The notes below the pieces were generated by a model. It searched no databases. It was not told the DNA's origin and worked only from the letters and a program-made list of their open reading frames with translations. The translations under genes were made by a program, and so were the position numbers. From Palleronia caenipelagi (lineage in GTDB: Bacteria; Pseudomonadota; Alphaproteobacteria; Rhodobacterales; Rhodobacteraceae), in contig NZ_VFSV01000028.1 in assembly GCF_007004065.1 (NCBI RefSeq), forward strand, positions 1 to 46,753: a DNA stretch of 46,753 nt, written 5' to 3'. Positions 1-8,080 of the stretch are shown here, one piece after another (within the stretch, counting starts at the first letter, position 1; every line of letters begins with the position of its first letter).

Positions 1-573
1 CCGATATGCAAACGTCCGTCAGTCGAATGACCAGAACCGCCCGCATATCTCTTCAGATACTCGCAATTTCAAAGAGCTACCGACACAAAACTCAACAGAT
101 GCGCCCTAAACTAACGGCGCGCCCGCCTCATAATGTCCCGATGTCAGACCGCCTCATAAACACCAACTCAAGACCATCGTCAACCCGAAAGTTAACCGCC
201 CCGTGTCAGCGTCGCCTCAGCGACCCCCCCAACCGCGCCTCAGCGCCGCCGGTGAAAGGGCTTCTAAGTGTACCATGAAGACGCCGCAAGCAGTTTTTTG
301 GCGGAACCACCAATTTCATGCAACTTGACCATTTGCTGCGGAAAATCAGGGTTTTGAGTAATTCGCCGAAAGGATTGCCTAAGATTTGGAGAAAATCCTG
401 TCGCCATTCTCTCTTGAGACCCAGGAAATCACGATACCGGCTACCAAAGTCAGACGAGGAGCGGCATCTGAGCAGGGAATCGAATGTCATTTTTCGCACC
501 TTTGGCCCTCTCTGCTGGTATTGAACACCAGAGCCGCTACGGTCCTTCTGATCATCAACTGGGAGAAGCCTGC
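1..573. other. Gene-poor region upstream of xylA
   Basis: I see no convincing gene here: the open frames are short, have no ribosome binding site and show no recognisable protein. The stretch holds two copies of CCGCCTCATAA (123-133 and 149-159), then two small hairpins with the same CTCA loop: GTCGC/GCGAC at 211-224 and GCGC/GCGC at 235-246. The last ~270 bases, up to the xylA ribosome binding site, are less GC-rich than the rest of the window and should hold the xylA promoter, but I cannot pick one -35/-10 pair with confidence. No LacI-type operator was recognised. Confidence 0.5.
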
Positions 574-1875
574 ATGTCCGGCTATTTTGATGGCGTCCCG
601 CATATTACATATGAGGGACCTGACAGTGAAAACCCATTTGCGTTTCGCCACTACGACCCTGATCGGGTGGTTCACGGCAAAACGCTGCGGGAGCATCTGA
701 GATTCGCCGTCGCCTATTGGCACAGTCTTGCCTGGCCCGGCGGAGACCCGTTTGGCGGGCAGACATTTGAGCGGCCTTGGTTCGGCGACAGCATGGCCCA
801 CGCGAAGGCTAAAGCGGATGCGGCGTTTGATCTCTTTACCCGTTTGGACGTGCCGTTCTTCTGTTTTCACGATGCAGATGTCCGCCCGGAGGGGGACAGC
901 TTTGCGGAAACACGACGGAACCTCGAAGAGATCGTCGATTATCTCGGACAGAAGATGGAGAGGACGGGCATCGGCCTCTTGTGGGGGACCGCGAATCTGT
1001 TCAGCCACCGCCGCTTCATGGCGGGAGCGGCAACAAACCCAGACCCCGATGTCTTTGCGTGGTCTGCGGCAACAGTGAAAAGTTGTATAGATGCGACTCA
1101 CCGGTTGAGCGGACAGAACTACGTGCTCTGGGGGGGGCGCGAAGGGTATGAGACGCTTCTGAACACTGACCTCGGCCGCGAAGCCGAACAAGCCGGACGG
1201 TTCCTCTCCATGGTGGTCGAGTACAAACACCAGATCGGATTCGAGGGGGCTTTGCTCATTGAGCCGAAGCCACAGGAGCCCACCAAGCATCAGTACGATT
1301 ACGATGTCGCGACGGTCTACGGCTTCCTCAAACGGTTCGGGCTCGAAAACGAGGTGAAGCTGAACATCGAGCAAGGCCACGCGATTCTCGCCGGACACAG
1401 CTTTGAGCACGAGCTGGCACTGGCGGCCTCGCTGGGACTGCTCGGATCCATCGACATGAACCGCAACGATTACCAATCCGGTTGGGACACCGACCAGTTC
1501 CCCAACAGCGTCCCCGAAGTGGCGCTGGCCTATTACGAAATCCTGAGAGCCGGCGGTTTTACGACCGGGGGTACGAATTTCGATGCTAAACTGCGGCGCC
1601 AGTCCCTCGACCCCGAGGATCTGGTGCTGGCCCATTCCGGTGCCATGGATGTCTGCGCGCGCGGGCTGATCGCGGCGGAAGAGATGCTGGAAGACGGCGG
1701 GCTGGAGGCAGCGCGGGCCGAACGCTATGCGGGCTGGGACACGCCCGAAGCACAGGCCATGCTGCAAAGCGACCTCGCCAGTATCGCCAACCGGGTCGAG
1801 GCTGAAGGTCTCAATCCCGATCCCCGGTCGGGCCGACAGGAGCGGCTGGAGAATTACGTCAATCGCTTCATCTGA
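574..1875 (+). CDS. xylA: Xylose isomerase
   Basis: Interconverts D-xylose and D-xylulose in the cytoplasm, the first step of the bacterial isomerase route for xylose. The 433-residue protein matches class II xylose isomerases along its whole length. The catalytic pair lies in FCFHDADV (His99, Asp102). The metal ligands lie in [30 protein letters not shown], the aspartates of WDTDQF, and NFDAK. The start was placed at ATG 574, not the in-frame ATG 30 codons upstream, because GGGAG (561-565) sits at proper distance and family members begin with this residue block (MSGYFDG). No xylB (xylulokinase) or regulator gene is adjacent, so the rest of the pathway must be elsewhere or upstream of the window. 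The first codons are more AT-rich than the window average. Confidence 0.95.
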   Translation: MSGYFDGVPHITYEGPDSENPFAFRHYDPDRVVHGKTLREHLRFAVAYWHSLAWPGGDPFGGQTFERPWFGDSMAHAKAKADAAFDLFTRLDVPFFCFHDADVRPEGDSFAETRRNLEEIVDYLGQKMERTGIGLLWGTANLFSHRRFMAGAATNPDPDVFAWSAATVKSCIDATHRLSGQNYVLWGGREGYETLLNTDLGREAEQAGRFLSMVVEYKHQIGFEGALLIEPKPQEPTKHQYDYDVATVYGFLKRFGLENEVKLNIEQGHAILAGHSFEHELALAASLGLLGSIDMNRNDYQSGWDTDQFPNSVPEVALAYYEILRAGGFTTGGTNFDAKLRRQSLDPEDLVLAHSGAMDVCARGLIAAEEMLEDGGLEAARAERYAGWDTPEAQAMLQSDLASIANRVEAEGLNPDPRSGRQERLENYVNRFI

Positions 1876-1894
1876 CGCGATTGCCAAAACGAAA

Positions 1895-1918
1895 ACCGGG
1901 GGCCGATTGGCCCCCGGT
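1895..1918 (-). terminator. Rho-independent terminator of pccA
   Basis: Perfect 10-bp inverted repeat ACCGGGGGCC / GGCCCCCGGT with a 4-base loop, between the convergent xylA and pccA stop codons. On the minus strand it is followed by TTTTC, so it mainly ends pccA transcripts; it may also slow transcription coming from xylA. Confidence 0.8.
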
Positions 1919-1940
1919 AAGTGTCAGCGAGTTATGTGGA

Positions 1941-4001
1941 TCATTCGAATTCGAGGATCACATCATCCACAGCAAGGCTGTCGCCCGCGCTGGCGTTGAT
2001 CTTCGAAACCTTCCCCTTCCGCTCGGCACGAAGGATGTTCTCCATCTTCATCGCCTCAACGACGCAAAGGGCCTGCCCCTCTTCAACCTCGTCGCCCTCA
2101 GCCACGCTGAGGCTGACGATGAGACCCGGCATCGGGCAAAGGAGCAGTTTGCTCGTGTCCGCCGCGACCTTTTCAGGCATATGGCGAACCAGATCGGCCT
2201 GACGCGGGGTCCAGACCTTGGCCACAAGATTGGCGCCACGCGTCCGGAAGCGGAAACCACCGGGCGAGCGGCCAACCTTCAACACCAGCTCTTCGCCATC
2301 GACCATCAGGCGCGCGAGGCTCTGCCCCGGTTGCCAGTCCGACGTGACCCGCATCTGGCGTCCGTCATCAAAGGAAACTGTCGAGCCCTCATGATCGGCG
2401 GCGATCACCACCGCGGCCTCATAATCACCGATCATGACGATCCAATCGGTACCGACCCGGCGTTCGTGATTGTCCATCCGACCCGAAATCCGGGTCCGGC
2501 GAATCTCGGCAACCCGATTCATCGCAGCGGCGGCGGCAGCAACCCGGTCGAGTGCCGCGTCAGGCAGTCCGACGCCCTCGAACCCGTCTGGATATTCCTC
2601 TTCGATAAACGCCGTGGTGATGTCGCCGGAGACAAAGCGCGGGTGATCCATCACAGCCGACAGGAAGGGCAAGTTATGGCCAATCCCCTCCAGTTCGAAC
2701 CGGTCGAGCGCCACGCGCATCGCCTCGATCGCCGTCGCGCGGTCCGGACCCCAGGTGCAGAGCTTGGCGATCATCGGGTCGTAATACATGGAGATCTCGC
2801 CGCCCTCATAGACGCCGGTATCATTACGCACCGCAGTCTTGCCCTCGGGGGCCTCGACGCCGCCAGGTTGGGGCAGCCACTTGCCATTGTCCTGCATCGG
2901 ACCGGCGGCGACCTCCATCGGAGGACGGTAACGGGTCAGGCGACCGATGGATGGCAGGAACCCCCGATACGGGTCCTCCGCATAGAGCCGGCTCTCGATG
3001 GCCCAGCCGGTGAGCGTGACGTCATCCTGCGTGATCGACAGCTTTTCACCAGCCGCCACGCGGATCATCTGCTCCACCAGATCGACACCGGTGATCAGTT
3101 CGGACACCGGGTGTTCCACCTGCAGACGGGTGTTCATCTCAAGGAAATAGAAGTTCCGCTCGCCATCGACGATGAATTCCACCGTCCCGGCACTGGCGTA
3201 ACCCACGGCCTTCGCCAGAGCGACGGCCTGTTCACCCATCGCTTTACGGGTGGCCTCATCAAGGAAGGGCGAGGGCGCCTCTTCGATGACCTTCTGGTTC
3301 CGTCGCTGAATCGAGCATTCCCGCTCCCCCAGATACACGGCGTTACCGTGACCATCGGCCAGAACCTGAATCTCGATGTGACGGGGCTGGGTGACGAATT
3401 TTTCGATGAAAATTCGGTCATCGCCAAAGCTATTCGCCGCTTCGTTCTTGGAGGACTGGAAGCCTTCGCGGGCCTCCTCATCGTTCCAGGCAATGCGCAT
3501 GCCCTTGCCGCCGCCACCAGCGCTGGCCTTAATCATCACCGGATAGCCGATCTGCGTGGCGATCTCCACCGCTTCTTCAGCATCCTCAATCAAGCCCATA
3601 TGGCCGGGAACGGTCGACACACCGGCCTCGTCAGCGATCTTCTTCGAGGTGATCTTGTCCCCCATCGCTTCGATGGCGCCGACGGGCGGGCCAATGAACG
3701 CGACACCCTCGGCCTTCAGAGCTTCGGCAAATTTGGGGTTCTCGGACAGAAAGCCGTACCCGGGATGCACAGCTTCGGCGCCCGTGTCCCGGATCGCCTG
3801 CATCACCTTGTCGATGACGATGTAGGACTGGTTGGCAGGAGGCGGGCCGATATGCACCGCCTCATCGGCCATCTCCACATGCAGCGCGTTTTTGTCAGCG
3901 TCAGAGTAAAGCGCGACGGTGGAGATACCCATCTTGCGCGCGGTCTTAATTACCCGACAGGCAATTTCGCCCCTGTTGGCGATCAGGATCTTACTGAACA
4001 T
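1941..4001 (-). CDS. pccA: Propionyl-CoA carboxylase alpha subunit (biotin carboxylase/carrier)
   Basis: The biotin-bearing subunit of propionyl-CoA carboxylase. It carboxylates biotin using ATP and bicarbonate, and the beta subunit transfers the CO2 to propionyl-CoA to give methylmalonyl-CoA. The protein has 686 residues. It begins FSKILIANRGEIACRV (biotin carboxylase N-domain), followed by an ATP-grasp domain with the glycine-rich loop KASAGGGGKGMR and by EMNTRLQVEHPV. After the BT linker comes the C-terminal biotinyl domain with EAMKMEN; Lys652 is the biotin attachment site. The start is ATG 4001, since family members begin at MFSKIL; the frame stays open further upstream but overlaps the lipoprotein gene. 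Its first 11 bases overlap the 3' end of that gene, which suggests translational coupling. A methylcrotonoyl-CoA carboxylase is less likely because of the linked pccB and the operon layout. Confidence 0.95.
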   Translation of the reverse strand: MFSKILIANRGEIACRVIKTARKMGISTVALYSDADKNALHVEMADEAVHIGPPPANQSYIVIDKVMQAIRDTGAEAVHPGYGFLSENPKFAEALKAEGVAFIGPPVGAIEAMGDKITSKKIADEAGVSTVPGHMGLIEDAEEAVEIATQIGYPVMIKASAGGGGKGMRIAWNDEEAREGFQSSKNEAANSFGDDRIFIEKFVTQPRHIEIQVLADGHGNAVYLGERECSIQRRNQKVIEEAPSPFLDEATRKAMGEQAVALAKAVGYASAGTVEFIVDGERNFYFLEMNTRLQVEHPVSELITGVDLVEQMIRVAAGEKLSITQDDVTLTGWAIESRLYAEDPYRGFLPSIGRLTRYRPPMEVAAGPMQDNGKWLPQPGGVEAPEGKTAVRNDTGVYEGGEISMYYDPMIAKLCTWGPDRATAIEAMRVALDRFELEGIGHNLPFLSAVMDHPRFVSGDITTAFIEEEYPDGFEGVGLPDAALDRVAAAAAAMNRVAEIRRTRISGRMDNHERRVGTDWIVMIGDYEAAVVIAADHEGSTVSFDDGRQMRVTSDWQPGQSLARLMVDGEELVLKVGRSPGGFRFRTRGANLVAKVWTPRQADLVRHMPEKVAADTSKLLLCPMPGLIVSLSVAEGDEVEEGQALCVVEAMKMENILRAERKGKVSKINASAGDSLAVDDVILEFE

Positions 4002-4176
4002 AGTCAATCCCCGGACGCGGACACATCTCGGGGACGACGCCCTTGCAGGGATCATCAGGCGCATAGCCGGGTTCGGCGGCATAGACGGTGTTCGTATCCT
4101 CTGGCGTCGTGGCACACCCGGCCAGAAGCGTTGCGGTCAGAAGAACGGCCGACAGGCCAAGCGCGCTGGATTTCAT
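3991..4176 (-). CDS. Small lipoprotein encoded directly upstream of pccA
   Basis: Predicted 61-residue lipoprotein. A short charged start is followed by a hydrophobic stretch and the lipobox LLAGC (Cys21); the mature part (~40 residues) is acidic and has two more cysteines near the C-terminus (DDPC, EMCPRPG). A good Shine-Dalgarno (AAGGAGAG on the minus strand) precedes the ATG. The gene overlaps the pccA start by 11 bases, so both are probably made from one transcript. Small lipoproteins at this place next to pccA are common in Rhodobacteraceae; their function is unknown to me. It acts in the envelope, so a direct part in the cytosolic carboxylase is unlikely. Confidence 0.75.
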   Translation of the reverse strand: MKSSALGLSAVLLTATLLAGCATTPEDTNTVYAAEPGYAPDDPCKGVVPEMCPRPGIDYVQ

Positions 4177-4252
4177 AAAGCTCTCCTTCTCTTTGCATCG
4201 GTGATGCCACCAATATCAAAGGGTGTCACCCGCCTTCGACCAAAGCGCATTC

Positions 4253-4287
4253 TGTTTTCGCAAACGACAGGGGTTGTTTTCGCAAAC
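4253..4287 (-). promoter_or_regulatory. Two-copy candidate operator upstream of the lipoprotein–pccA unit
   Basis: TGTTTTCGCAAAC occurs at 4253-4265 and again at 4275-4287, start-to-start distance 22 bp, i.e. two helical turns on the same DNA face. Each copy is a rough dyad (TTT...AAA around a GC core). A shorter third match (TTTTCGCA) lies at 4323-4330. The place, between a terminator and the first gene of the pccA unit, fits a regulator site. From memory, the short-chain acyl-CoA regulator PccR (ScfR family) of Rhodobacter sphaeroides binds TTTGCAAA-type repeats at pcc promoters; the match here is an inference. Confidence 0.5.
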
Positions 4288-4292
4288 AAGAA

Positions 4293-4317
4293 AACGCGGC
4301 CCCCATGGGACCGCGTT
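4293..4317 (-). terminator. Terminator after the 65-residue lipoprotein gene
   Basis: Stem AACGCGG(C)CCC / GGG(A)CCGCGTT with one mismatch and a 3-base loop; on the minus strand it is followed by TTTTCTTG. It lies 27-51 bases past the stop codon of the upstream lipoprotein gene and separates that gene from the pccA unit. Confidence 0.7.
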
Positions 4318-4343
4318 CCGAGTTTTCGCAGGTCTGCGTTCGC

Positions 4344-4541
4344 TTAGTTGGCAAGCCCGACATCGTCGGCCAGCGCACCACCGATCGCGCCGACAGCGGC
4401 ACCTGCGACAGGCTCGTCGAAAGCGACCTCACCAATAGCAGCACCGCCAAGTGCACCGGTACCCGCGCGCTCGAGGTCGGTATTGCCGCAGGCCGACAGG
4501 GTCAGGGCAGCGGCGGTAACCAGAACGAAAAACTTCGGCAT
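4344..4541 (-). CDS. Small glycine-zipper lipoprotein
   Basis: Predicted 65-residue lipoprotein with the lipobox LSAC at residues 15-18. The mature part is rich in Gly and Ala with the spaced pattern GALGGAAIGE...GAAVGAIGGALADD, as in glycine-zipper outer-membrane lipoproteins. AGGAGA lies a few bases upstream of the ATG on the minus strand. It has terminators on both sides (4633-4659 upstream, 4293-4317 downstream), so it is likely transcribed alone. Function unknown; a general envelope protein is the best guess. Confidence 0.7.
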   Translation of the reverse strand: MPKFFVLVTAAALTLSACGNTDLERAGTGALGGAAIGEVAFDEPVAGAAVGAIGGALADDVGLAN

Positions 4542-4632
4542 TATTGTTCTCCTGAGAAGTGGCTGTCGCGAGGGCGATCAGCGCGTGTTTCAAGGGTTTA
4601 ATGACGAAAGCGACATTGAGTTCCAAAAAAAA

Positions 4633-4659
4633 TGGCCCGATCTCAAAAAGACCGGGCCA
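4633..4659 (-). terminator. Strong terminator after the pccB–unknown gene pair
   Basis: Stem TGGCCCG / CGGGCCA (7 bp) with a 13-base loop. On the minus strand it is followed by a run of eight T residues (complement of the A run ending at 4632). It ends transcripts coming from pccB and the 114-residue gene, about 150 bases past the latter's stop codon. Confidence 0.8.
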
Positions 4660-4806
4660 AAAGGTGAAATGGGTAACGCAACGTGCCGAACGATAGGACC
4701 GCTCGACAACCTGAGGTTACCGCTGACGCAAAGGAAGGCGCAAGAGAAAACTAACAACCTATGAGGGAAATTCTGTAAAAATCTCTATTTTGAGGTTCAT
4801 ACAAAG

Positions 4807-5151
4807 TCAGATTATTGCGCCAGGAAAACTCAGCTTTGCTACATCTACATCGATCCGCAGGAGCGAATCATAGCTCTCCGGGTCGAATGGTTCTTCGGCT
4901 GGGACGACTTCGCGCCCAAAGAGCCAATTCAGACGCCCTGCATCAAGATTTCCACGCTCGAAGGGCGCATCTCCGAAATGCTCCCAAAGTGCTGCGAGAA
5001 AGGCTTCGTCGGCCTGCCGGTCCATCGGCTTGCGATCACGATATCGCTCGCGCGCCACCAGCGGTGTGACCCCGCGGGGGTTGGCCCGCCGAATCGTGAA
5101 CTGAAAATCGCTTCCCGGCAGACGGCTGGGAAAGCCCTTGTGCTTTTGCAT
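4807..5151 (-). CDS. Conserved unknown protein between pccB and pccA
   Basis: Hypothetical protein of 114 residues, soluble and of mixed charge, with no signal peptide or membrane segment. It has a basic first half (ARERYRDRKPMDRQADEAF) and an acidic second half (EEPFDPESYDSLLRIDVD). GGAGAG precedes the ATG. It starts 65 bases after the pccB stop codon on the same strand, with no terminator between, so it is probably co-transcribed with pccB. A gene like this sits between pccB and pccA in many Rhodobacteraceae as far as I remember, which would suggest a part in propionyl-CoA metabolism, but no domain is recognised. Confidence 0.7.
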   Translation of the reverse strand: MQKHKGFPSRLPGSDFQFTIRRANPRGVTPLVARERYRDRKPMDRQADEAFLAALWEHFGDAPFERGNLDAGRLNWLFGREVVPAEEPFDPESYDSLLRIDVDVAKLSFPGAII

Positions 5152-5216
5152 GTCTCTCTCCGAACCCGACCGGAACGAGCCGGTCGGATCATGATCTTAG
5201 CTCTGCCCCCAGCAGG

Positions 5217-6749
5217 TCAGAGTGGGATGTTATCGTGCTTTTTCCAAGGATTCTGTAGCTTTTTGTTCCGCAGCGACGCAAAGGCCCGGCTCACCCGGCG
5301 CCGGGTCGAATGGGGCTGAATGACCTCGTCGATAAAGCCTCGCTCGGCAGCTTTGAACGGGTTGGCAAAGTTCTTCTCATATTCTGCCGTCCGCGCCGCA
5401 ATCTTCTCCGGATCGCCCAGATCCGCGCGATAAAGGATCTCGGTCGCCCCTTTTGCGCCCATCACAGCGATCTGAGCGGTGGGCCAGGCGTAGTTCAGAT
5501 CGCCCCGGAGGTGCTTGGACGACATCACGTCGTAGGCACCACCATAAGCCTTGCGGGTGATCACAGTCACCTTCGGCACCGTCGCTTCGCCATAGGCAAA
5601 GAGCAGCTTTGCGCCATGCTTGATGACGCCGTTATATTCCTGACTCGTGCCGGGCAGGAAGCCGGGCACGTCCACCAGCGTCAGGATCGGGATTTCGAAC
5701 GCGTCGCAGAAGCGCACGAACCGCGCGGCCTTACGCGAGCTGTCGATATCGAGCACCCCAGCCAGCACCATGGGCTGGTTCGCCACCACACCCACCGGAC
5801 GTCCTTCGAGACGGATGAAGCCGGTGATGATGTTCTTGGCAAAGTCTTCCTGGATCTCGAAGAAATCACCCTCATCGGCGATCTTCGTGATCAGCTCCTT
5901 CATATCGTAGGGTGAGTTGGGATTGTCAGGTATCAGCGTATCAAGGCTCTCCTCTACGCGAGCCACATCGTCGAAGAACGGGCGCACCGGGACAGGCGAC
6001 CGGTTCGAGGCGGGCAGGAAGTCCACCAACCGCCTTACTTCGATCAGCGCTTCGACGTCGTTCTCGAACGCCCCATCAGCCACGGAGGATTTGCGGGTAT
6101 GGGTGGTCGCGCCGCCCAGTTCCTCGGCGGTCACGACCTCATTGGTCACGGTCTTCACCACATCGGGGCCGGTGACGAACATGTAGGAGGTGTCCTTCAC
6201 CATGAAGATGAAGTCCGTCATCGCAGGCGAATAGACCGCACCACCGGCGCAGGGCCCCATGATGACGCTGATCTGGGGGATCACACCAGAGGCCAGAACG
6301 TTACGCTGGAACACCTCGGCATAGCCCGCGAGGCTGGCGACACCCTCTTGAATCCGCGCTCCGCCTGAATCATTCAGGCCGATCACGGGCGCACCGTTTT
6401 GCATCGCCATATCCATGATCTTGCAGATCTTCTGGGCATGGGTCTCGGAGAGTGAACCGCCCAGAACGGTGAAGTCCTGACTATAGACATAGACCTGACG
6501 GCCATTGATCGTACCCCAGCCAGTGACCACGCCATCACCGGGGACTTTATTCTCCGCCATGCCGAAATCCGTGGCCCGGTGGGTCACGAACATGTCGAAC
6601 TCCTCGAAAGAGCCCTCGTCCAGCAACAATTCGATCCGCTCACGCGCGGTCAGCTTGCCCTTGGCGTGCTGAGCCTCGATCCGCTTGTCCCCGCCGCCGT
6701 TCCGCGCAACGTTGCGCCGGTTTTCGAGCTCTTCAAGGATATCCTTCAT
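5217..6749 (-). CDS. pccB: Propionyl-CoA carboxylase beta subunit (carboxyltransferase)
   Basis: Transfers the carboxyl group from biotin on PccA to propionyl-CoA, forming methylmalonyl-CoA for entry into the TCA cycle. The 510-residue protein has the crotonase-like double carboxyltransferase fold. Visible blocks are [20 protein letters not shown], the oxyanion-hole segments GGARIQEGV and [13 protein letters not shown] in the N-half, and [18 protein letters not shown] plus [16 protein letters not shown] in the C-half. The start was set at ATG 6749 because AGGAGAG precedes it and homologues begin MKDILEELE; 20 further upstream codons are open but unlike the family. It heads the pcc cluster. 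Confidence 0.95.
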   Translation of the reverse strand: MKDILEELENRRNVARNGGGDKRIEAQHAKGKLTARERIELLLDEGSFEEFDMFVTHRATDFGMAENKVPGDGVVTGWGTINGRQVYVYSQDFTVLGGSLSETHAQKICKIMDMAMQNGAPVIGLNDSGGARIQEGVASLAGYAEVFQRNVLASGVIPQISVIMGPCAGGAVYSPAMTDFIFMVKDTSYMFVTGPDVVKTVTNEVVTAEELGGATTHTRKSSVADGAFENDVEALIEVRRLVDFLPASNRSPVPVRPFFDDVARVEESLDTLIPDNPNSPYDMKELITKIADEGDFFEIQEDFAKNIITGFIRLEGRPVGVVANQPMVLAGVLDIDSSRKAARFVRFCDAFEIPILTLVDVPGFLPGTSQEYNGVIKHGAKLLFAYGEATVPKVTVITRKAYGGAYDVMSSKHLRGDLNYAWPTAQIAVMGAKGATEILYRADLGDPEKIAARTAEYEKNFANPFKAAERGFIDEVIQPHSTRRRVSRAFASLRNKKLQNPWKKHDNIPL

Positions 6750-6849
6750 ACGTTTCTCTCCTGCCGTTGGGACGCGCGCCGAGCGCATTTCGGGCAGCAT
6801 AGGCGGCACTCAGCTTGCGGGGAAGCGGTAATCCCGTTGAATCCCGGAG

Positions 6850-7899
6850 TTAGCGACGGACGGCAGCGCCATCAGAGGCGTCTTCGCGGATGATAACGCT
6901 GACGGGAAAATGGTCGCTGAACCCGTTGCGGTTCACATGACGGGCAGGGTCGCCTTTGGGCAAACCAAAGCGCAGGGGTCCTTCGGAGACCCGATGGCTG
7001 ACCATCTGCGGCAAGAGTACCAAACCCGCCGTGTCGTCGCAGAGATGAAACGGACCTTTGCCATCAATCAAGGCTCTGGCCGCAAGGATCTGGTCAAAGA
7101 GATCCCCGTCTCCCCCATGGTAGAGCGATCCATCGAGCCCGCGCTTGTTTCCCTGATGATCGATGGCTGCGCTGCGCAGGTAGGACCAGCTCAGATTCCA
7201 GAGCTTAGCCGACTCGCTGCGTTCCACATCGCCACGCTCGCGGGTCGCGTTGGCGTTAAACGTCACCGAGCCATCCCAAGGATTGTCGTTCAGGTCCCCC
7301 ATGACCAACAATGCAGGACGCGGGCCCACCGCATCCCGAATCCTTTCGTGCCAATAGCCCACCGTTTCCCCAGCCGTAGCGCGAAACCCCGCCGACTTCT
7401 CGGCGCCGCCGGACCGCGATGGCCAATGATTACACATGATGATGAGATCATTGCCCGCCTGACTGCGGAACGTCACCTGCACGATATCCCGTGTTCCGGT
7501 CCGCCGCAGCACAAAGTGAGAAAAGACCAGCCCGTCAGGCACGGAAAACTGCGTGTCATCGAAGATGAATGCTGTGTCGATCCCCCTCTTATCCAGTTCA
7601 GATTCCGCGTGCTGTACGCCGTAGTTACGGTGAGGCAATGCCTGTGAAATGGTGTCCACCAGTCGATCCAACACAAAACGGTTCTCGACCTCGCAAACCC
7701 CGAGAATGTCAGGACCCCGCCCGTCATTCATGGCAGAGATAACCACGGCCAGCTGATCAAGCTTGCGCTGAAACAGCGCCTCGTCCCACCCCTTCAACTC
7801 TCGCCCGATCCGCCTTTGCAACCAATCCGGGCGGTCCGGATAGGTCTCGGGCGCAAACAGGTTTTCAACGTTCCAAAATGCAACAAAGTATTCGGGCAT
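6850..7899 (-). CDS. Endonuclease/exonuclease/phosphatase-fold protein
   Basis: Predicted 349-residue member of the endonuclease/exonuclease/phosphatase (EEP) superfamily, metal-dependent phosphodiesterases that share the DNase I/APE1 fold. Motifs in order: FWNVENLF near the N-terminus, GVCEVENR (catalytic Glu), CNHWPSR, GDLNDNP (Asp/Asn pair), and FSDHFPV at the end (Asp-His). No signal peptide is seen, so a cytoplasmic enzyme is likely, but the substrate (DNA, RNA or phospholipid headgroup) cannot be told. ATG 7899 was chosen because GGGGG lies just upstream and the sequence then begins MPEYFVAFWN; an ATG six codons earlier is possible. It is divergent from the MFS gene and may read through into pccB. 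Confidence 0.8.
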   Translation of the reverse strand: MPEYFVAFWNVENLFAPETYPDRPDWLQRRIGRELKGWDEALFQRKLDQLAVVISAMNDGRGPDILGVCEVENRFVLDRLVDTISQALPHRNYGVQHAESELDKRGIDTAFIFDDTQFSVPDGLVFSHFVLRRTGTRDIVQVTFRSQAGNDLIIMCNHWPSRSGGAEKSAGFRATAGETVGYWHERIRDAVGPRPALLVMGDLNDNPWDGSVTFNANATRERGDVERSESAKLWNLSWSYLRSAAIDHQGNKRGLDGSLYHGGDGDLFDQILAARALIDGKGPFHLCDDTAGLVLLPQMVSHRVSEGPLRFGLPKGDPARHVNRNGFSDHFPVSVIIREDASDGAAVRR

Positions 7900-7917
7900 C
7901 AGCGCCCCCAAAATCAA

Positions 7918-8080
7918 AGATAAACATATTTCTTATAATTATCATATTCTTGCAGAAAAGTCACCCGCCAAACCCGACCGCTGGCCAACCGATGGCCTTG
8001 GACGGATCACTGGCTCAGTCTATCTGCTCTCCCAGACAGCCTGTTTTCAGGGCGTCGTATCTGTTTTTCCCGGCCCGCTC
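7918..8080. promoter_or_regulatory. AT-rich divergent intergenic region
   Basis: The 163 bases between the divergent EEP-family and MFS genes contain an AT-rich core (about 7919-7955) with TATAAT at 7934-7939 on the plus strand and GATAAT/TATAAG hexamers on the minus strand. This is the likely promoter zone for both genes. I cannot assign good -35 boxes. Confidence 0.4.

Noticed and set aside
487-1887. Open frame of 466 codons opposite xylA
   Set aside because: Same reason: a shadow of the xylose isomerase gene, rich in residues typical of antisense translation.
1881-4178. Long open frame (765 codons) on the plus strand opposite pccA
   Set aside because: It is antisense to a certain gene, has no ribosome binding site and no known protein look; long antisense frames are usual in GC-rich DNA. 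The same holds for those opposite atpD, atpA, uvrB and the amylosucrase gene.
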